Shown here: positions 6,507 to 13,026 of the stretch, piece after piece
Numbering within the stretch: position 1 is the stretch's first letter
How the letters are laid out: every line of letters begins with the position of its first letter
Assembly: GCA_964427185.1 (NCBI GenBank)
Contig: CAYRSN010000032.1
Location: 1-13,026, forward strand
Direction of reading: 5' to 3'
Source of the DNA: Sulfurivirga sp964427185
GTDB taxonomy: Bacteria > Pseudomonadota > Gammaproteobacteria > Thiomicrospirales > Thiomicrospiraceae
Length of the DNA: 13,026 bases
Notes under the pieces: model-generated
What the model saw: only the letters and a program-made list of their open reading frames with translations
What the model was told of the DNA's origin: nothing
Database searches by the model: none
Made by a program: the position numbers and the translations under genes

Positions 6507-8081
6507 TTATGCTTTCAGCTCACACAGACTTTTTCCTGTCATTTCATCTGGGATCGGCAGCTCCATTACATATAGTAAAGTGGGCATCACATCTGGCAGC
6601 CCGCCGTCTTCTCTCAGCCGACAGGGCTTATGGCCGTAGTAGATGAAAGGCACAGGATTGGTGGTGTGTGAGGTGAGCGCCTGGCCAGTGGCTGGGTCTT
6701 TCAGTTGTTCGATATTGCCGTGATCCGCGGTGATGATGACTTCGCCATTTACCTCTTGTAAAGCCTCCATGATCTGTCCCAGCGCTTTATCCACGGCTTC
6801 GACGGCTTTGATACAGGCATCCAGTTTGCCGGAGTGACCGACCATATCCGGATTGGCAATATTACACACAAAGGTGTCGTACTGGCCGGAACGGATAGCC
6901 TCACTCAACTGATCAGCCAGCTCAAAGACGCTCATTTCTGGTTTGAGGTCGTAGGTGGCCACCTTGGGTGAGGGAATCAAGATGCGGTCTTCTCCTTCAA
7001 AGGGTGCTTCGCGTCCACCGTTTAGGAAGAAAGTAACATGCGCATATTTTTCTGTTTCCGCAATGCGCAGCTGTTTTAAGCCCAGTTTGCTGACCCACTC
7101 TCCAAAGGTGTTTTTGAGCTTCTGTGGTGGGAAGGCTACGCGCACGGCATTGGTGAAGTTTTTGTTGTATTCGGTCATGGTAACAAATGCCGATAGCTCA
7201 GGGTTGGCGCAGCGGGCAAATTCGGCAAAGTCTTTTTCAATAAAGGCGCGGGTCAACTGACGGGCGCGGTCGGCGCGGAAATTGGTGAAAATAATGGCAT
7301 CACCTTCTTTGATTTTGGTGAACTTACCTTTTTTATTGCGAATGGCGGTGGCGTGAATGAATTCGTCCGTTTCCCCTCGCTCGTAGGCCATTTCAACCGC
7401 TTCTTTGGCGGAGCCGGCTTCGTAGAGGCCTTTGCCGCAGGCGATGACATCAAAGGCCTCTTTAGTGCGCTCCCAGCGGTTATCCCGATCCATAGCGTAG
7501 TAGCGTCCGACCACCGATGAGATGCGTACACCTTTTAAAGGCTCAATAAAGGCTTCCAGTTCTTCCAGGTATTGCAGAGCGGATTGCGGTGCGACATCGC
7601 GTCCATCGGTAAAAATGTGAATGCGCACTTTGGCACCGCGGGAAATGGCCATTTTGACTGTGGCTTTCATGTGGTCAATGTGGCTGTGCACGCCGCCATC
7701 GGAAAGCAGCCCCAGTACATGCACAATATGGCCGTGCTCTGCAGCTTTATCGGCTGCTTCTGCCAGCACCGGGTTGTGGAAAAATGAGCCGTCCTGAATG
7801 GAAAGGCCGATGCGGGTCAGCTCCTGATAGACGGTACGTCCCGCTCCCAGGTTGAGGTGCCCGACTTCGGAGTTGCCCATTTGTCCATCGGGCAAGCCGA
7901 CCACATGGCCTGAAGTATGAATCAATGTGTGAGGGCAGGTGTTCCATAAGGCATCAAAAACCGGTGTGTTGGCCTGTGAGATGGCGTTGTCTTCTGCCGG
8001 TTCGCGATACCCCCAGCCGTCCAGAATAATCAGCCCGGTGGGGCGGTGTTTGACAGTGTATTTTTTCTTGTTCTTTGGCAT
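6507..8081 (-). CDS. gpmI: 2,3-bisphosphoglycerate-independent phosphoglycerate mutase
   Basis: This 524-residue cytosolic enzyme interconverts 3- and 2-phosphoglycerate in glycolysis and gluconeogenesis through a phosphoserine intermediate, using Mn2+ at two metal sites. Visible landmarks: Asp21 in LIILDGWG; the catalytic Ser71 in QMGNSEVGHLNLGAGR; FTDGRDVAPQSALQYLEELE; substrate-binding NFRADRARQL; and the C-terminal metal-ligand segments NIANPDMVGHSG and ITADHGNIEQ. Length is close to the usual 510-515, with a lysine-rich N-terminal extension of roughly seven residues (MPKNKKKYTVKH). The only reasonable start is the ATG at 8081-8079; its upstream GGAAAC is a modest RBS. It is divergent from the yibN-grxC-secB-gpsA operon, as in enterobacteria, where it is called gpmM or yibO. 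In E. coli it is followed by envC; here it is followed by a terminator and gltBD. Confidence 0.97.
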   Translation of the reverse strand: MPKNKKKYTVKHRPTGLIILDGWGYREPAEDNAISQANTPVFDALWNTCPHTLIHTSGHVVGLPDGQMGNSEVGHLNLGAGRTVYQELTRIGLSIQDGSFFHNPVLAEAADKAAEHGHIVHVLGLLSDGGVHSHIDHMKATVKMAISRGAKVRIHIFTDGRDVAPQSALQYLEELEAFIEPLKGVRISSVVGRYYAMDRDNRWERTKEAFDVIACGKGLYEAGSAKEAVEMAYERGETDEFIHATAIRNKKGKFTKIKEGDAIIFTNFRADRARQLTRAFIEKDFAEFARCANPELSAFVTMTEYNKNFTNAVRVAFPPQKLKNTFGEWVSKLGLKQLRIAETEKYAHVTFFLNGGREAPFEGEDRILIPSPKVATYDLKPEMSVFELADQLSEAIRSGQYDTFVCNIANPDMVGHSGKLDACIKAVEAVDKALGQIMEALQEVNGEVIITADHGNIEQLKDPATGQALTSHTTNPVPFIYYGHKPCRLREDGGLPDVMPTLLYVMELPIPDEMTGKSLCELKA

Positions 8082-8177
8082 GAATCTGTTTCCACTTAAT
8101 CTTGAGAATGCCTTTATTGTAGCGAGTGAGGCTGTTAAAATCAGATGTTCTCAATTTCTCTGCTGAAAAGGGCATCT
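8082..8177. promoter_or_regulatory. Divergent intergenic region between gpmI and the rhodanese gene
   Basis: This 96-bp gap must hold the start signals of two divergent units. On the minus strand TACAAT (8121-8116) is a possible -10 box for gpmI, without a good -35. On the plus strand TAAAAT (8136-8141) is a possible -10 box for the rhodanese operon, with only a weak TTTATT 17 bp upstream. AAGGG at 8168-8172 is a clear ribosome binding site for the ATG at 8178. No convincing operator or riboswitch fold is visible. Confidence 0.35.
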
Positions 8178-8633
8178 ATGATTCTGGAATTTGTACAGCA
8201 GCAATGGCCGCTTTTTCTGGCTCTGGGGATTATCGTCATCATGCTGATTTACAGCTATGTGGGCGATCGTCTTCAAGGGTTTCGTTCAGTAGGTGTGACA
8301 GAGGCCACGCGGCTGATTAATGATGGTGCTAAGGTGCTGGATGTGCGCTCGGAAGCCGAATATAAAACGGGGCGCCTGGTTGATGCGCAGCACATACCTG
8401 TCAGCCAGTTAAAGAGCAAACTGGATAGCTTGCCGTTTAATAAAAAGGCCGATGCCCTGGTTGTGTATTGTGCAACGGGTGCGCGTTCTGCCCGTGCCTG
8501 TGGCATGTTGGCAAAAGCGGGTTATGAAAAGGTTTATAACCTCAGCGGCGGTATTAGTGCCTGGCAGTCTGGCGGTATGCCGGTTGTCAAAGGTGCTAAA
8601 GGAGGCAAGAAGAAAAAGGGAAAAAAGTCATGA
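8178..8633 (+). CDS. yibN: Membrane-anchored single-domain rhodanese (YibN-like)
   Basis: From the ATG at 8178 this is a 151-residue protein with one hydrophobic N-terminal segment (about residues 11-28, PLFLALGIIVIMLIYSYV) and a single rhodanese domain. The domain shows VLDVRSEAEYKTGRL near 53-67 and the active-site loop YCATGARSA with Cys98, fitting a sulfurtransferase or persulfide carrier. The C-terminus is strongly basic (GAKGGKKKKGKKS). The alternative ATG at 8145 would add 11 residues but lacks a well-placed RBS, whereas 8178 has AAGGG about 5 bp upstream. It is first in a tight operon with grxC, secB and gpsA, the conserved yibN context. Its physiological sulfur acceptor is unknown; neighbouring glutaredoxin suggests a thiol-related role, which is inference. 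Confidence 0.9.
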   Translation: MILEFVQQQWPLFLALGIIVIMLIYSYVGDRLQGFRSVGVTEATRLINDGAKVLDVRSEAEYKTGRLVDAQHIPVSQLKSKLDSLPFNKKADALVVYCATGARSARACGMLAKAGYEKVYNLSGGISAWQSGGMPVVKGAKGGKKKKGKKS

Positions 8634-8908
8634 GTGCGACTTCCGTTACGCCCGAGGTGGTGGTGTATGCCACGCAAACCTGCCCTTACTGCACCATGGC
8701 GCGCAAACTGCTGGATGAAAAAGGGGTTGGGTATCAGTTGATTGATGTGGGACAAGATAAGGCGCTATGGGCTGAAATGGAAGCACGCAGTGGCCGTCAT
8801 ACTGTGCCACAGATTTTTATAGGAGAAGTGCATGTAGGCGGGTGTGATGACCTGCATGCACTGGAAGCGCAAGGTAAACTGGACGAACTTTTAAAGGAAC
8901 AGGCATGA
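8630..8908 (+). CDS. grxC: Glutaredoxin 3
   Basis: This 92-residue thioredoxin-fold protein reduces disulfides and glutathione mixed disulfides with glutathione in the cytosol. The dithiol active site is CPYC at residues 18-21, followed by TVPQIFIG with the cis-proline and by the GGCDDL glutathione-binding turn. Relative to the E. coli protein it has a slightly longer N-terminus (MSATSVTPEV). Its ATG overlaps the TGA of the rhodanese gene in ATGA (8630-8633), and AAGGG lies upstream within the lysine-rich tail codons, so the two are translationally coupled. It likewise overlaps secB by 4 bp. Confidence 0.96.
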   Translation: MSATSVTPEVVVYATQTCPYCTMARKLLDEKGVGYQLIDVGQDKALWAEMEARSGRHTVPQIFIGEVHVGGCDDLHALEAQGKLDELLKEQA

Positions 8909-9375
8909 CAGAAGCAACAGAGCAGCAACAGCAACCCGTATTTGCTATTCAGAAAATCTATAACCGTAATATCTCTTTGGAGTGCCCGAACTCTCCGGGG
9001 ATTTTTACAGTGGAGTTTAAACCCCAGCTGGAAGTGGATCTGAATGTCTCTTCGGAAGTGCTGGAGTCGGAGATGGGATTGTACCATGTAGTGGTGCGCG
9101 TCACGGTCACCACCAAAGTGGATGAGCATGTGGCCTTTTTGGTTGAGGTTGATCAGGCTGGTATTTTTGTTATTCAGGGGTATGAGGATAAGGAAGTGCA
9201 TTATCTTTTAGGTGTGCATGCGCCAAACATTCTTTTCCCTTATGCCCGTGAGGCGGTAAGTGATCTGGTTACCCGTGCAGGTTTCCCGCAGCTGCTGTTG
9301 GAGCCGGTGAATTTTGAAGTCATGTACCGCGAGCAGATGGCCAAACAGCAGGGTACAGAAACTACAGCGCAGTAA
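8905..9375 (+). CDS. secB: Protein-export chaperone SecB
   Basis: SecB is a cytosolic homotetrameric chaperone that holds preproteins unfolded and delivers them to SecA at the Sec translocon. The 156-residue product has the family hallmarks: FAIQKIYNRNISLECPNSPGIF near the N-terminus, the central VVRVTVTTK strands, FLVEVDQAGIF, and the conserved HAPNILFPYAREAVSDLVTRAGFP segment, ending in an acidic/glutamine-rich tail. Length is normal. The ATG overlaps the grxC TGA (ATGA, 8905-8908) and has AAAGGA upstream. SecB is largely restricted to proteobacteria, supporting the taxonomic inference. Its stop codon directly abuts the gpsA start. Confidence 0.98.
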   Translation: MTEATEQQQQPVFAIQKIYNRNISLECPNSPGIFTVEFKPQLEVDLNVSSEVLESEMGLYHVVVRVTVTTKVDEHVAFLVEVDQAGIFVIQGYEDKEVHYLLGVHAPNILFPYAREAVSDLVTRAGFPQLLLEPVNFEVMYREQMAKQQGTETTAQ

Positions 9376-10365
9376 ATGGCTCGAATTGCTGTGTTGGGTG
9401 CAGGTGCATGGGGCACTGCACTTGCAATTCATTTGGCACGGGGCGGACATACGGTTGCACTATGGGCACACCGTGCAGATCACGCCGCAGAAATGGTGGT
9501 GGCGGGAGAAAATACCCGCTATTTGCCTGGTGTGTCCTTTCCTCAAGCGTTAGCCCCCACGGCATTTTTGGAAGAAGCTTTAGCGATGGTGGAAGGGGCG
9601 CTGCTTGTGGTGCCAAGCCATGCGTTTGCTGAAACCTTGCAGCAGCTGAAGCGAGTGGCGCGACCTGAACACTTGGCCTGGGCAACCAAGGGATTTGAGC
9701 CTTTAACCCGGCAAATGCTGCATCAGCTGGTGGAAACTCAGCTGGATACCCGCCGTTATGCAGTGATTTCCGGTCCCACCTTCGCCTGTGAGGTGGCGAA
9801 AGGATTGCCTACTGCCATGGTGAGTGCCAGTGCTGAAGAGGCGGAAGCAAGCTGGTGGGCTAAAGCGCTGCATCATGATTTGTTCCGAGTTTATCTGCAA
9901 TCCGATGTGGTGGGCGTAGAAGTGGGCGGTGCCTATAAGAATGTAATGGCGATCGCAGCTGGTGTGAGTGATGGGCTGGGTATGGGAGCCAATGCACGTG
10001 CAGCGCTGATTTCCCGCGGGCTTGCTGAGATGATTCGTTTCGGTGTGGCCTTGGGTGGCAAGGTAGAAACCTTTATGGGGCTTACCGGTGTGGGGGACTT
10101 GGTGCTTACCTGTACGGACGACCAGTCCCGTAACCGGCGCTTTGGGTTGCTGCTGGCACGCGGTACGGAAAATCCGGAAGATCAGATTGGACAAGTTGTG
10201 GAGGGCGCGCGTGCGGTCAAAACGATTATGGCGATTGCGGCACGTGAACAGCTGGAGCTGCCTATTGCGGAACAGGTGCACCAGTTGTTGTGTGGAAATA
10301 CAACAGCGGAAAAGGCGGTAAAAAGCCTGTTTGAGCGGGATTTAAAGGCAGAAAACCTGGTTTAA
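9376..10365 (+). CDS. gpsA: Glycerol-3-phosphate dehydrogenase [NAD(P)+]
   Basis: The 329-residue cytosolic enzyme reduces dihydroxyacetone phosphate to sn-glycerol 3-phosphate, the backbone for phospholipids. The N-terminal Rossmann motif is VLGAGAWGTALA (about residues 6-17). The other family signatures are WATKGFEP, SGPTFACEVAKGLPTAMV, GGAYKNVMAIAAG with the likely catalytic Lys188, and the substrate-binding SRNRRFG near 251-257. The ATG follows the secB TAA with no spacing (TAAATG) and has no strong Shine-Dalgarno nearby, so translation probably depends on coupling to secB. It is the last gene of the operon; in E. coli cysE follows, but here trmL is convergent. Confidence 0.97.
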   Translation: MARIAVLGAGAWGTALAIHLARGGHTVALWAHRADHAAEMVVAGENTRYLPGVSFPQALAPTAFLEEALAMVEGALLVVPSHAFAETLQQLKRVARPEHLAWATKGFEPLTRQMLHQLVETQLDTRRYAVISGPTFACEVAKGLPTAMVSASAEEAEASWWAKALHHDLFRVYLQSDVVGVEVGGAYKNVMAIAAGVSDGLGMGANARAALISRGLAEMIRFGVALGGKVETFMGLTGVGDLVLTCTDDQSRNRRFGLLLARGTENPEDQIGQVVEGARAVKTIMAIAAREQLELPIAEQVHQLLCGNTTAEKAVKSLFERDLKAENLV

Positions 10366-10407
10366 ATCGAGTTTATCAGCGCTTTTGGCTTGCAAAAAAC
10401 GATTTTG

Positions 10408-10428
10408 AAAAAAGGGGAGACCCTTTTA
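10408..10428. terminator. Bidirectional terminator between gpsA and trmL
   Basis: AAAAGGG (10410-10416) and CCCTTTT (10421-10427) form a perfect 7-bp stem with a GAGA loop on the plus strand. On the minus strand the stem is followed by two further T residues, making six T, so it suits termination of trmL best. On the plus strand it lies about 45 bp after the gpsA stop. The trmL stop codon (10428-10426) falls inside the hairpin. Confidence 0.7.
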
Positions 10429-10887
10429 TAAGGCTTTAAATCCCAGCTGTCGCCAGGCTTCATACGTCATGATAGAGGCGGCATTGGCCAGATTCAGGCT
10501 GCGTCCACCGGTTTTCATAGGCAGGTAAAGACGCATTTCTTCTGAAAAAGTGGCCAGCACTTCTTGCGGCAGGCCGCGGCTTTCAGGGCCGAATAGGAAG
10601 GCGTCGTTTGGCTGAAAGGAGGGCTCCGTATACAGGCGTGCGCCCTTTGTTGTTAAGGCAAAAACACGATTGGGCTGAACCTCTGCCAAGCAGGCATTCA
10701 GACTGGTATGGGTTTTGACCCGTGCCAGCTCGTGATAGTCCAGCCCTGCGCGGCGTACTTTCTTTTCAGAAAGATCGAAAGGAAAGGGCTCTATCAGGTG
10801 TAGCCAGGCACCGGTGTTGGCACTGAGGCGGATAAGTGCCCCAGTGTTTTGCGGGATTTCCGGTTCATAAAGGATAATATGCAACAT
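10426..10887 (-). CDS. trmL: tRNA (cytidine(34)/uridine(34)-2'-O)-methyltransferase
   Basis: TrmL is a dimeric SPOUT-class methyltransferase that uses S-adenosylmethionine to methylate the wobble ribose of tRNA-Leu isoacceptors in E. coli. The 153-residue product starts MLHIILYEPEIPQNTGALIR, closely matching the E. coli N-terminus. It has motif 1 (N14-T-G to R20), motif 2 LFGPESRGLP (98-107) and motif 3 RSLNLANA (129-136), which form the trefoil knot. The longer in-frame ATG at 10941 would add 18 residues with no counterpart in the family and overlap pyrD by 56 bp, so the start at 10887 was chosen. Its RBS is weak. The start codon overlaps that of pyrD on the other strand, so its promoter and leader must lie within pyrD. 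It was formerly called yibK. Confidence 0.95.
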   Translation of the reverse strand: MLHIILYEPEIPQNTGALIRLSANTGAWLHLIEPFPFDLSEKKVRRAGLDYHELARVKTHTSLNACLAEVQPNRVFALTTKGARLYTEPSFQPNDAFLFGPESRGLPQEVLATFSEEMRLYLPMKTGGRSLNLANAASIMTYEAWRQLGFKAL

Positions 10888-10911
10888 GGTCGATTTATCA
10901 CTTGAATTATG
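10868..10911. promoter_or_regulatory. Head-to-head start region of trmL and pyrD with overlapping start codons
   Basis: The tetranucleotide CATG at 10885-10888 contains the ATG of trmL (minus, 10887-10885) and the ATG of pyrD (plus, 10886-10888). For pyrD an AAAGGA element at 10869-10874 lies about 11 bp upstream, inside trmL. GATAAT (10873-10878) could instead be a -10 box, which would give an almost leaderless transcript. For trmL, CATAAT on the minus strand (10911-10906), inside pyrD, is a possible -10 box. Neither has a convincing -35. Confidence 0.4.
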
Positions 10912-11830
10912 CGGCATAAAGTTTAACACGCCTGTGGCCATGGCCTCGGGGAATGCAGGTTACGGGTTGGAGTATCGCCGTATCAGTGGGTTTGATTATA
11001 CTGATGTGGGGGCAGTGTTTCTAAAGGGTACGACGCTTGCACCTAAAAAGGGCAACAAGCCCGAACGGGTACAGGAGTCCCCTTGCGGCCTGTTGAACTC
11101 CGTGGGGCTGGAAAACCCGGGAGTGGATGCCGTGGTAAGCGAGTTATTGCCGCAGTTGGACTGGTCCGCCACCCGTTATATCGCCAATGTTTCCGGCAGT
11201 AGCTTGGAAGAGTATGCAGAGGTGACACGCCGCTTTAATGACACCAATGTGGCGGCCATTGAAGTGAATATCTCCTGTCCGAATGTAAAAAAAGGCGGTG
11301 CAGCCTTCGGGAATGACCCGGAAATGGCGGCACGGGTCACCGAGGTCTGCCGCAAGGCGACCAAGAAGCCCCTGATTGTAAAGCTCTCTCCCAATCAGAC
11401 GGATATTGCCGAAGGGGCACGGCGTGTGATTGAGGCCGGTGCTGATATGCTCAGTGCCATCAATACTCTGATGGGCATGCAGATTGATATTCATAGCCGC
11501 AAGCCTACGCTGGGCAATAACCAAGGTGGGTTATCCGGTCCCGCCATTAAGCCTGTGGCGCTTTTAAAAGTACATCAGGTGTATCAGGTCGCTAAAACGC
11601 ATAATATTCCCATTATCGGGCTTGGTGGCATTACGACAGCAGAAGATGCCATTGAATTTTTCCTGGCGGGCGCTTCTATGGTTGCTGTGGGTACCGCGCT
11701 GGCCAAAGACCCGCTGATTATCCGCAAGATCAATCAGGGAATTACGCGCTATTTGCAAAAGCACCAGCTCAAGTCGGTGACTCAGTTGACCGGAGCATTA
11801 GTATTAAACACAGACACAGTTTTATGTTGA
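10886..11830 (+). CDS. pyrD: Dihydroorotate dehydrogenase, class 1B-type catalytic subunit
   Basis: This 314-residue FMN enzyme oxidises dihydroorotate to orotate in pyrimidine synthesis. It is the soluble class 1 type: there is no N-terminal membrane helix, and the catalytic base is cysteine (Cys131 in VNISCPN) rather than the serine of the membrane class 2 enzymes. Other landmarks are SGNAGYG (21-27), FLKGTT with a conserved lysine, LNSVGLENPGVD, KLSPN with Lys166, INTLMGMQIDIHSRKP, GGLSGPAIKP (214-223) and the phosphate-binding IIGLGGIT and VGTAL. INTLMGM...GGLSGPAIKP is typical of subclass 1B, which works with the FAD/2Fe-2S subunit PyrK; no pyrK lies in this window. The start matches homologues (MVDLSLELCGIKF). 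tyrS begins 9 bp after its stop. A dihydropyrimidine dehydrogenase-like role is a less likely alternative. Confidence 0.9.
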   Translation: MVDLSLELCGIKFNTPVAMASGNAGYGLEYRRISGFDYTDVGAVFLKGTTLAPKKGNKPERVQESPCGLLNSVGLENPGVDAVVSELLPQLDWSATRYIANVSGSSLEEYAEVTRRFNDTNVAAIEVNISCPNVKKGGAAFGNDPEMAARVTEVCRKATKKPLIVKLSPNQTDIAEGARRVIEAGADMLSAINTLMGMQIDIHSRKPTLGNNQGGLSGPAIKPVALLKVHQVYQVAKTHNIPIIGLGGITTAEDAIEFFLAGASMVAVGTALAKDPLIIRKINQGITRYLQKHQLKSVTQLTGALVLNTDTVLC

Positions 11831-11839
11831 GGAAAGAAA

Positions 11840-13026
11840 ATGAAGCCTGTAGAAGAGCAGCTCAAAGTCATTAAGCGCGGGGTAGAAGAAATCCTGCCGG
11901 AAAACGAACTGATTGAAAAGCTCAAGGAAAACCGGCCACTTCGTATTAAGGCAGGCTTTGATCCTACAGCCCCTGATTTACATCTGGGGCACACCGTGCT
12001 GATTAACAAGCTTAAGCAGTTTCAGGATCTGGGGCATGAAATCCTTTTTCTAATCGGGGATTTTACCGCCATGATCGGAGATCCTACCGGCAAGAGCGCT
12101 ACCCGCCCACCGCTGACAGCGGAGCAGGTGCAGGAAAACGCTAAAACTTATACAGAACAAGTATTTAAAATTCTGGATCCGGAAAAAACCAAGGTTGTGT
12201 TTAACTCCAAGTGGATGGCTACGCTTTCCGCAGCTGATCTGATTCGCTTGGCAGGCACCACCACTGTGGCGCGCATGTTGGAGCGAAACGACTTTGAAGA
12301 ACGCTACAAGTCCGGTTCCCCGATTGCTATTCATGAGTTTCTTTACCCTTTGTTGCAAGGGTATGACTCCGTTGAGCTGGAGGCTGATGTAGAGCTGGGT
12401 GGCACCGACCAGAAATTCAACCTGCTCATGGGGCGTCATCTGCAGCAGCACTTTGGCAAGCCGGCGCAGGTCACACTGATGATGCCTATTCTGGAAGGGC
12501 TGGACGGCAAGCAGAAAATGTCCAAATCTCTGGGTAACTATATTGGTATCCAAGATGCGCCCAATGAAATGTTCGGCAAGGTGATGTCCATTTCCGACGA
12601 GCTTATGTGGCGTTACTTTGAACTGCTCAGCTTCCGTCCTATGGAAGAGATCGAACAGTTCAAACAGGCGGTTGCCGAAGGTGCAAATCCCCGTAATATT
12701 AAAATCAAGCTTGCCATGGAGCTGGTGGCGCGTTTCCATAGTGAAGCGGCTGCCGCGGCGGCGCTGAAGGACTTTGAAACCCGCTTCAGTAAAAATGCCA
12801 TTCCTGAAGATATCCCGGAAGTAGAAATACAAGGGTCTATGCCCTTAGCTAACCTACTCAAAGAAGCGGGCTTGGTTGCCTCCACCTCAGAAGGGCATCG
12901 TATGGTCAAACAGGGTGCCGTCAAGCAGGACGGACAAAAGCTTACCGATAGCCGTGCTGAAGTACCAGCAGGTACGGAAGGCGTGTTTCAGGTGGGTAAA
13001 CGCAAGTTTGCACGCGTTAAAGTGAA
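11840..13026 (+). CDS. tyrS: Tyrosyl-tRNA synthetase, KMSKS (TyrZ-like) type, right end cut by window edge
   Basis: The frame gives 395 residues with no stop before the edge. The enzyme activates tyrosine with ATP and charges tRNA-Tyr. The class I catalytic domain shows GFDPTAPDLHLGH, with the HIGH-type motif HLGH at 48-51. It continues with GDFTAMIGDPTGKS, the tyrosine and tRNA-binding LLQGYDS and GGTDQKFN, and KQKMSKSLGN at 224-233. The canonical KMSKS separates it from E. coli TyrS, which has KFGKT, and puts it with the TyrZ-like group. A C-terminal S4 RNA-binding domain (about 335 onward, LANLLKEAGLVASTSEGHRM) ends in VGKRKFARV, near where family members stop, so only one to a few codons are missing. 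The RBS GAGGA overlaps the pyrD stop region and is 6 bp from the ATG, suggesting coupling to pyrD. Confidence 0.97.
   Translation, partial: MKPVEEQLKVIKRGVEEILPENELIEKLKENRPLRIKAGFDPTAPDLHLGHTVLINKLKQFQDLGHEILFLIGDFTAMIGDPTGKSATRPPLTAEQVQENAKTYTEQVFKILDPEKTKVVFNSKWMATLSAADLIRLAGTTTVARMLERNDFEERYKSGSPIAIHEFLYPLLQGYDSVELEADVELGGTDQKFNLLMGRHLQQHFGKPAQVTLMMPILEGLDGKQKMSKSLGNYIGIQDAPNEMFGKVMSISDELMWRYFELLSFRPMEEIEQFKQAVAEGANPRNIKIKLAMELVARFHSEAAAAAALKDFETRFSKNAIPEDIPEVEIQGSMPLANLLKEAGLVASTSEGHRMVKQGAVKQDGQKLTDSRAEVPAGTEGVFQVGKRKFARVKV

Noticed and set aside
10888..10941. Upstream in-frame ATG for trmL at 10941
   Set aside because: It adds 18 residues unlike any TrmL N-terminus and would extend antisense into pyrD; the start at 10887 matches homologues.
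12050..12832. Minus-strand open frame of 260 codons opposite tyrS
   Set aside because: It is antisense to the catalytic domain of a clear TyrRS with no recognisable product.
13019..13026. Apparent TGA at the right edge as the end of tyrS
   Set aside because: The TGA at 13023-13025 is out of frame with tyrS; the frame continues with AAA GTG AA, so the stop lies beyond the window.

Overview
The window looks like chromosomal DNA of a gammaproteobacterium (a betaproteobacterium is less likely). The evidence is the divergent block gpmI | rhodanese(yibN)-grxC-secB-gpsA followed by trmL, which matches the known enterobacterial gpmM / yibN-grxC-secB-gpsA neighbourhood. The proteobacterial NADPH-type glutamate synthase pair gltB-gltD fits the same reading. 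I cannot name a genus from the sequence alone. No rRNA, tRNA, insertion sequence, prophage or CRISPR array was seen.

Layout from left to right. The left edge (1-383, minus strand) holds the N-terminal part of a HEPN-domain protein of the HepT-like / nucleotidyltransferase substrate-binding family, probably one half of a toxin-antitoxin pair. It is cut by the window edge and carries an exact 21-bp tandem duplication there. Two hairpins (477-500 and 414-438) separate it from the gltBD operon. That operon runs on the minus strand from about 6400 to 503 and encodes both subunits of glutamate synthase (GOGAT). A promoter for gltB appears to be embedded in the terminator of the gene before it, gpmI (6507-8081, minus; cofactor-independent phosphoglycerate mutase).

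From about 8080 transcription diverges. On the plus strand, a membrane-anchored rhodanese, glutaredoxin 3, the SecB chaperone and glycerol-3-phosphate dehydrogenase (gpsA) form a very tight operon (two ATGA overlaps, then a TAAATG junction). It ends at a hairpin near 10410-10427, shared with the convergent trmL (tRNA wobble 2'-O-methyltransferase, minus). trmL and the next plus-strand gene, pyrD, are head to head, and their start codons overlap inside the tetranucleotide CATG. pyrD encodes a class 1B-type dihydroorotate dehydrogenase and is followed 9 bp later by tyrS, which runs off the right edge one or a few codons before its expected end.

The genes serve core metabolism: ammonia assimilation, glycolysis, thiol redox, protein export, phospholipid precursor supply, tRNA modification, pyrimidine synthesis and tRNA charging. 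The accessory signal is at the left edge. I see no wholly new system. The points most worth checking are the repeat-bearing HepT-like gene, the trmL/pyrD start overlap, the promoter nested in the gpmI terminator, and a class 1B PyrD with no PyrK partner in view.
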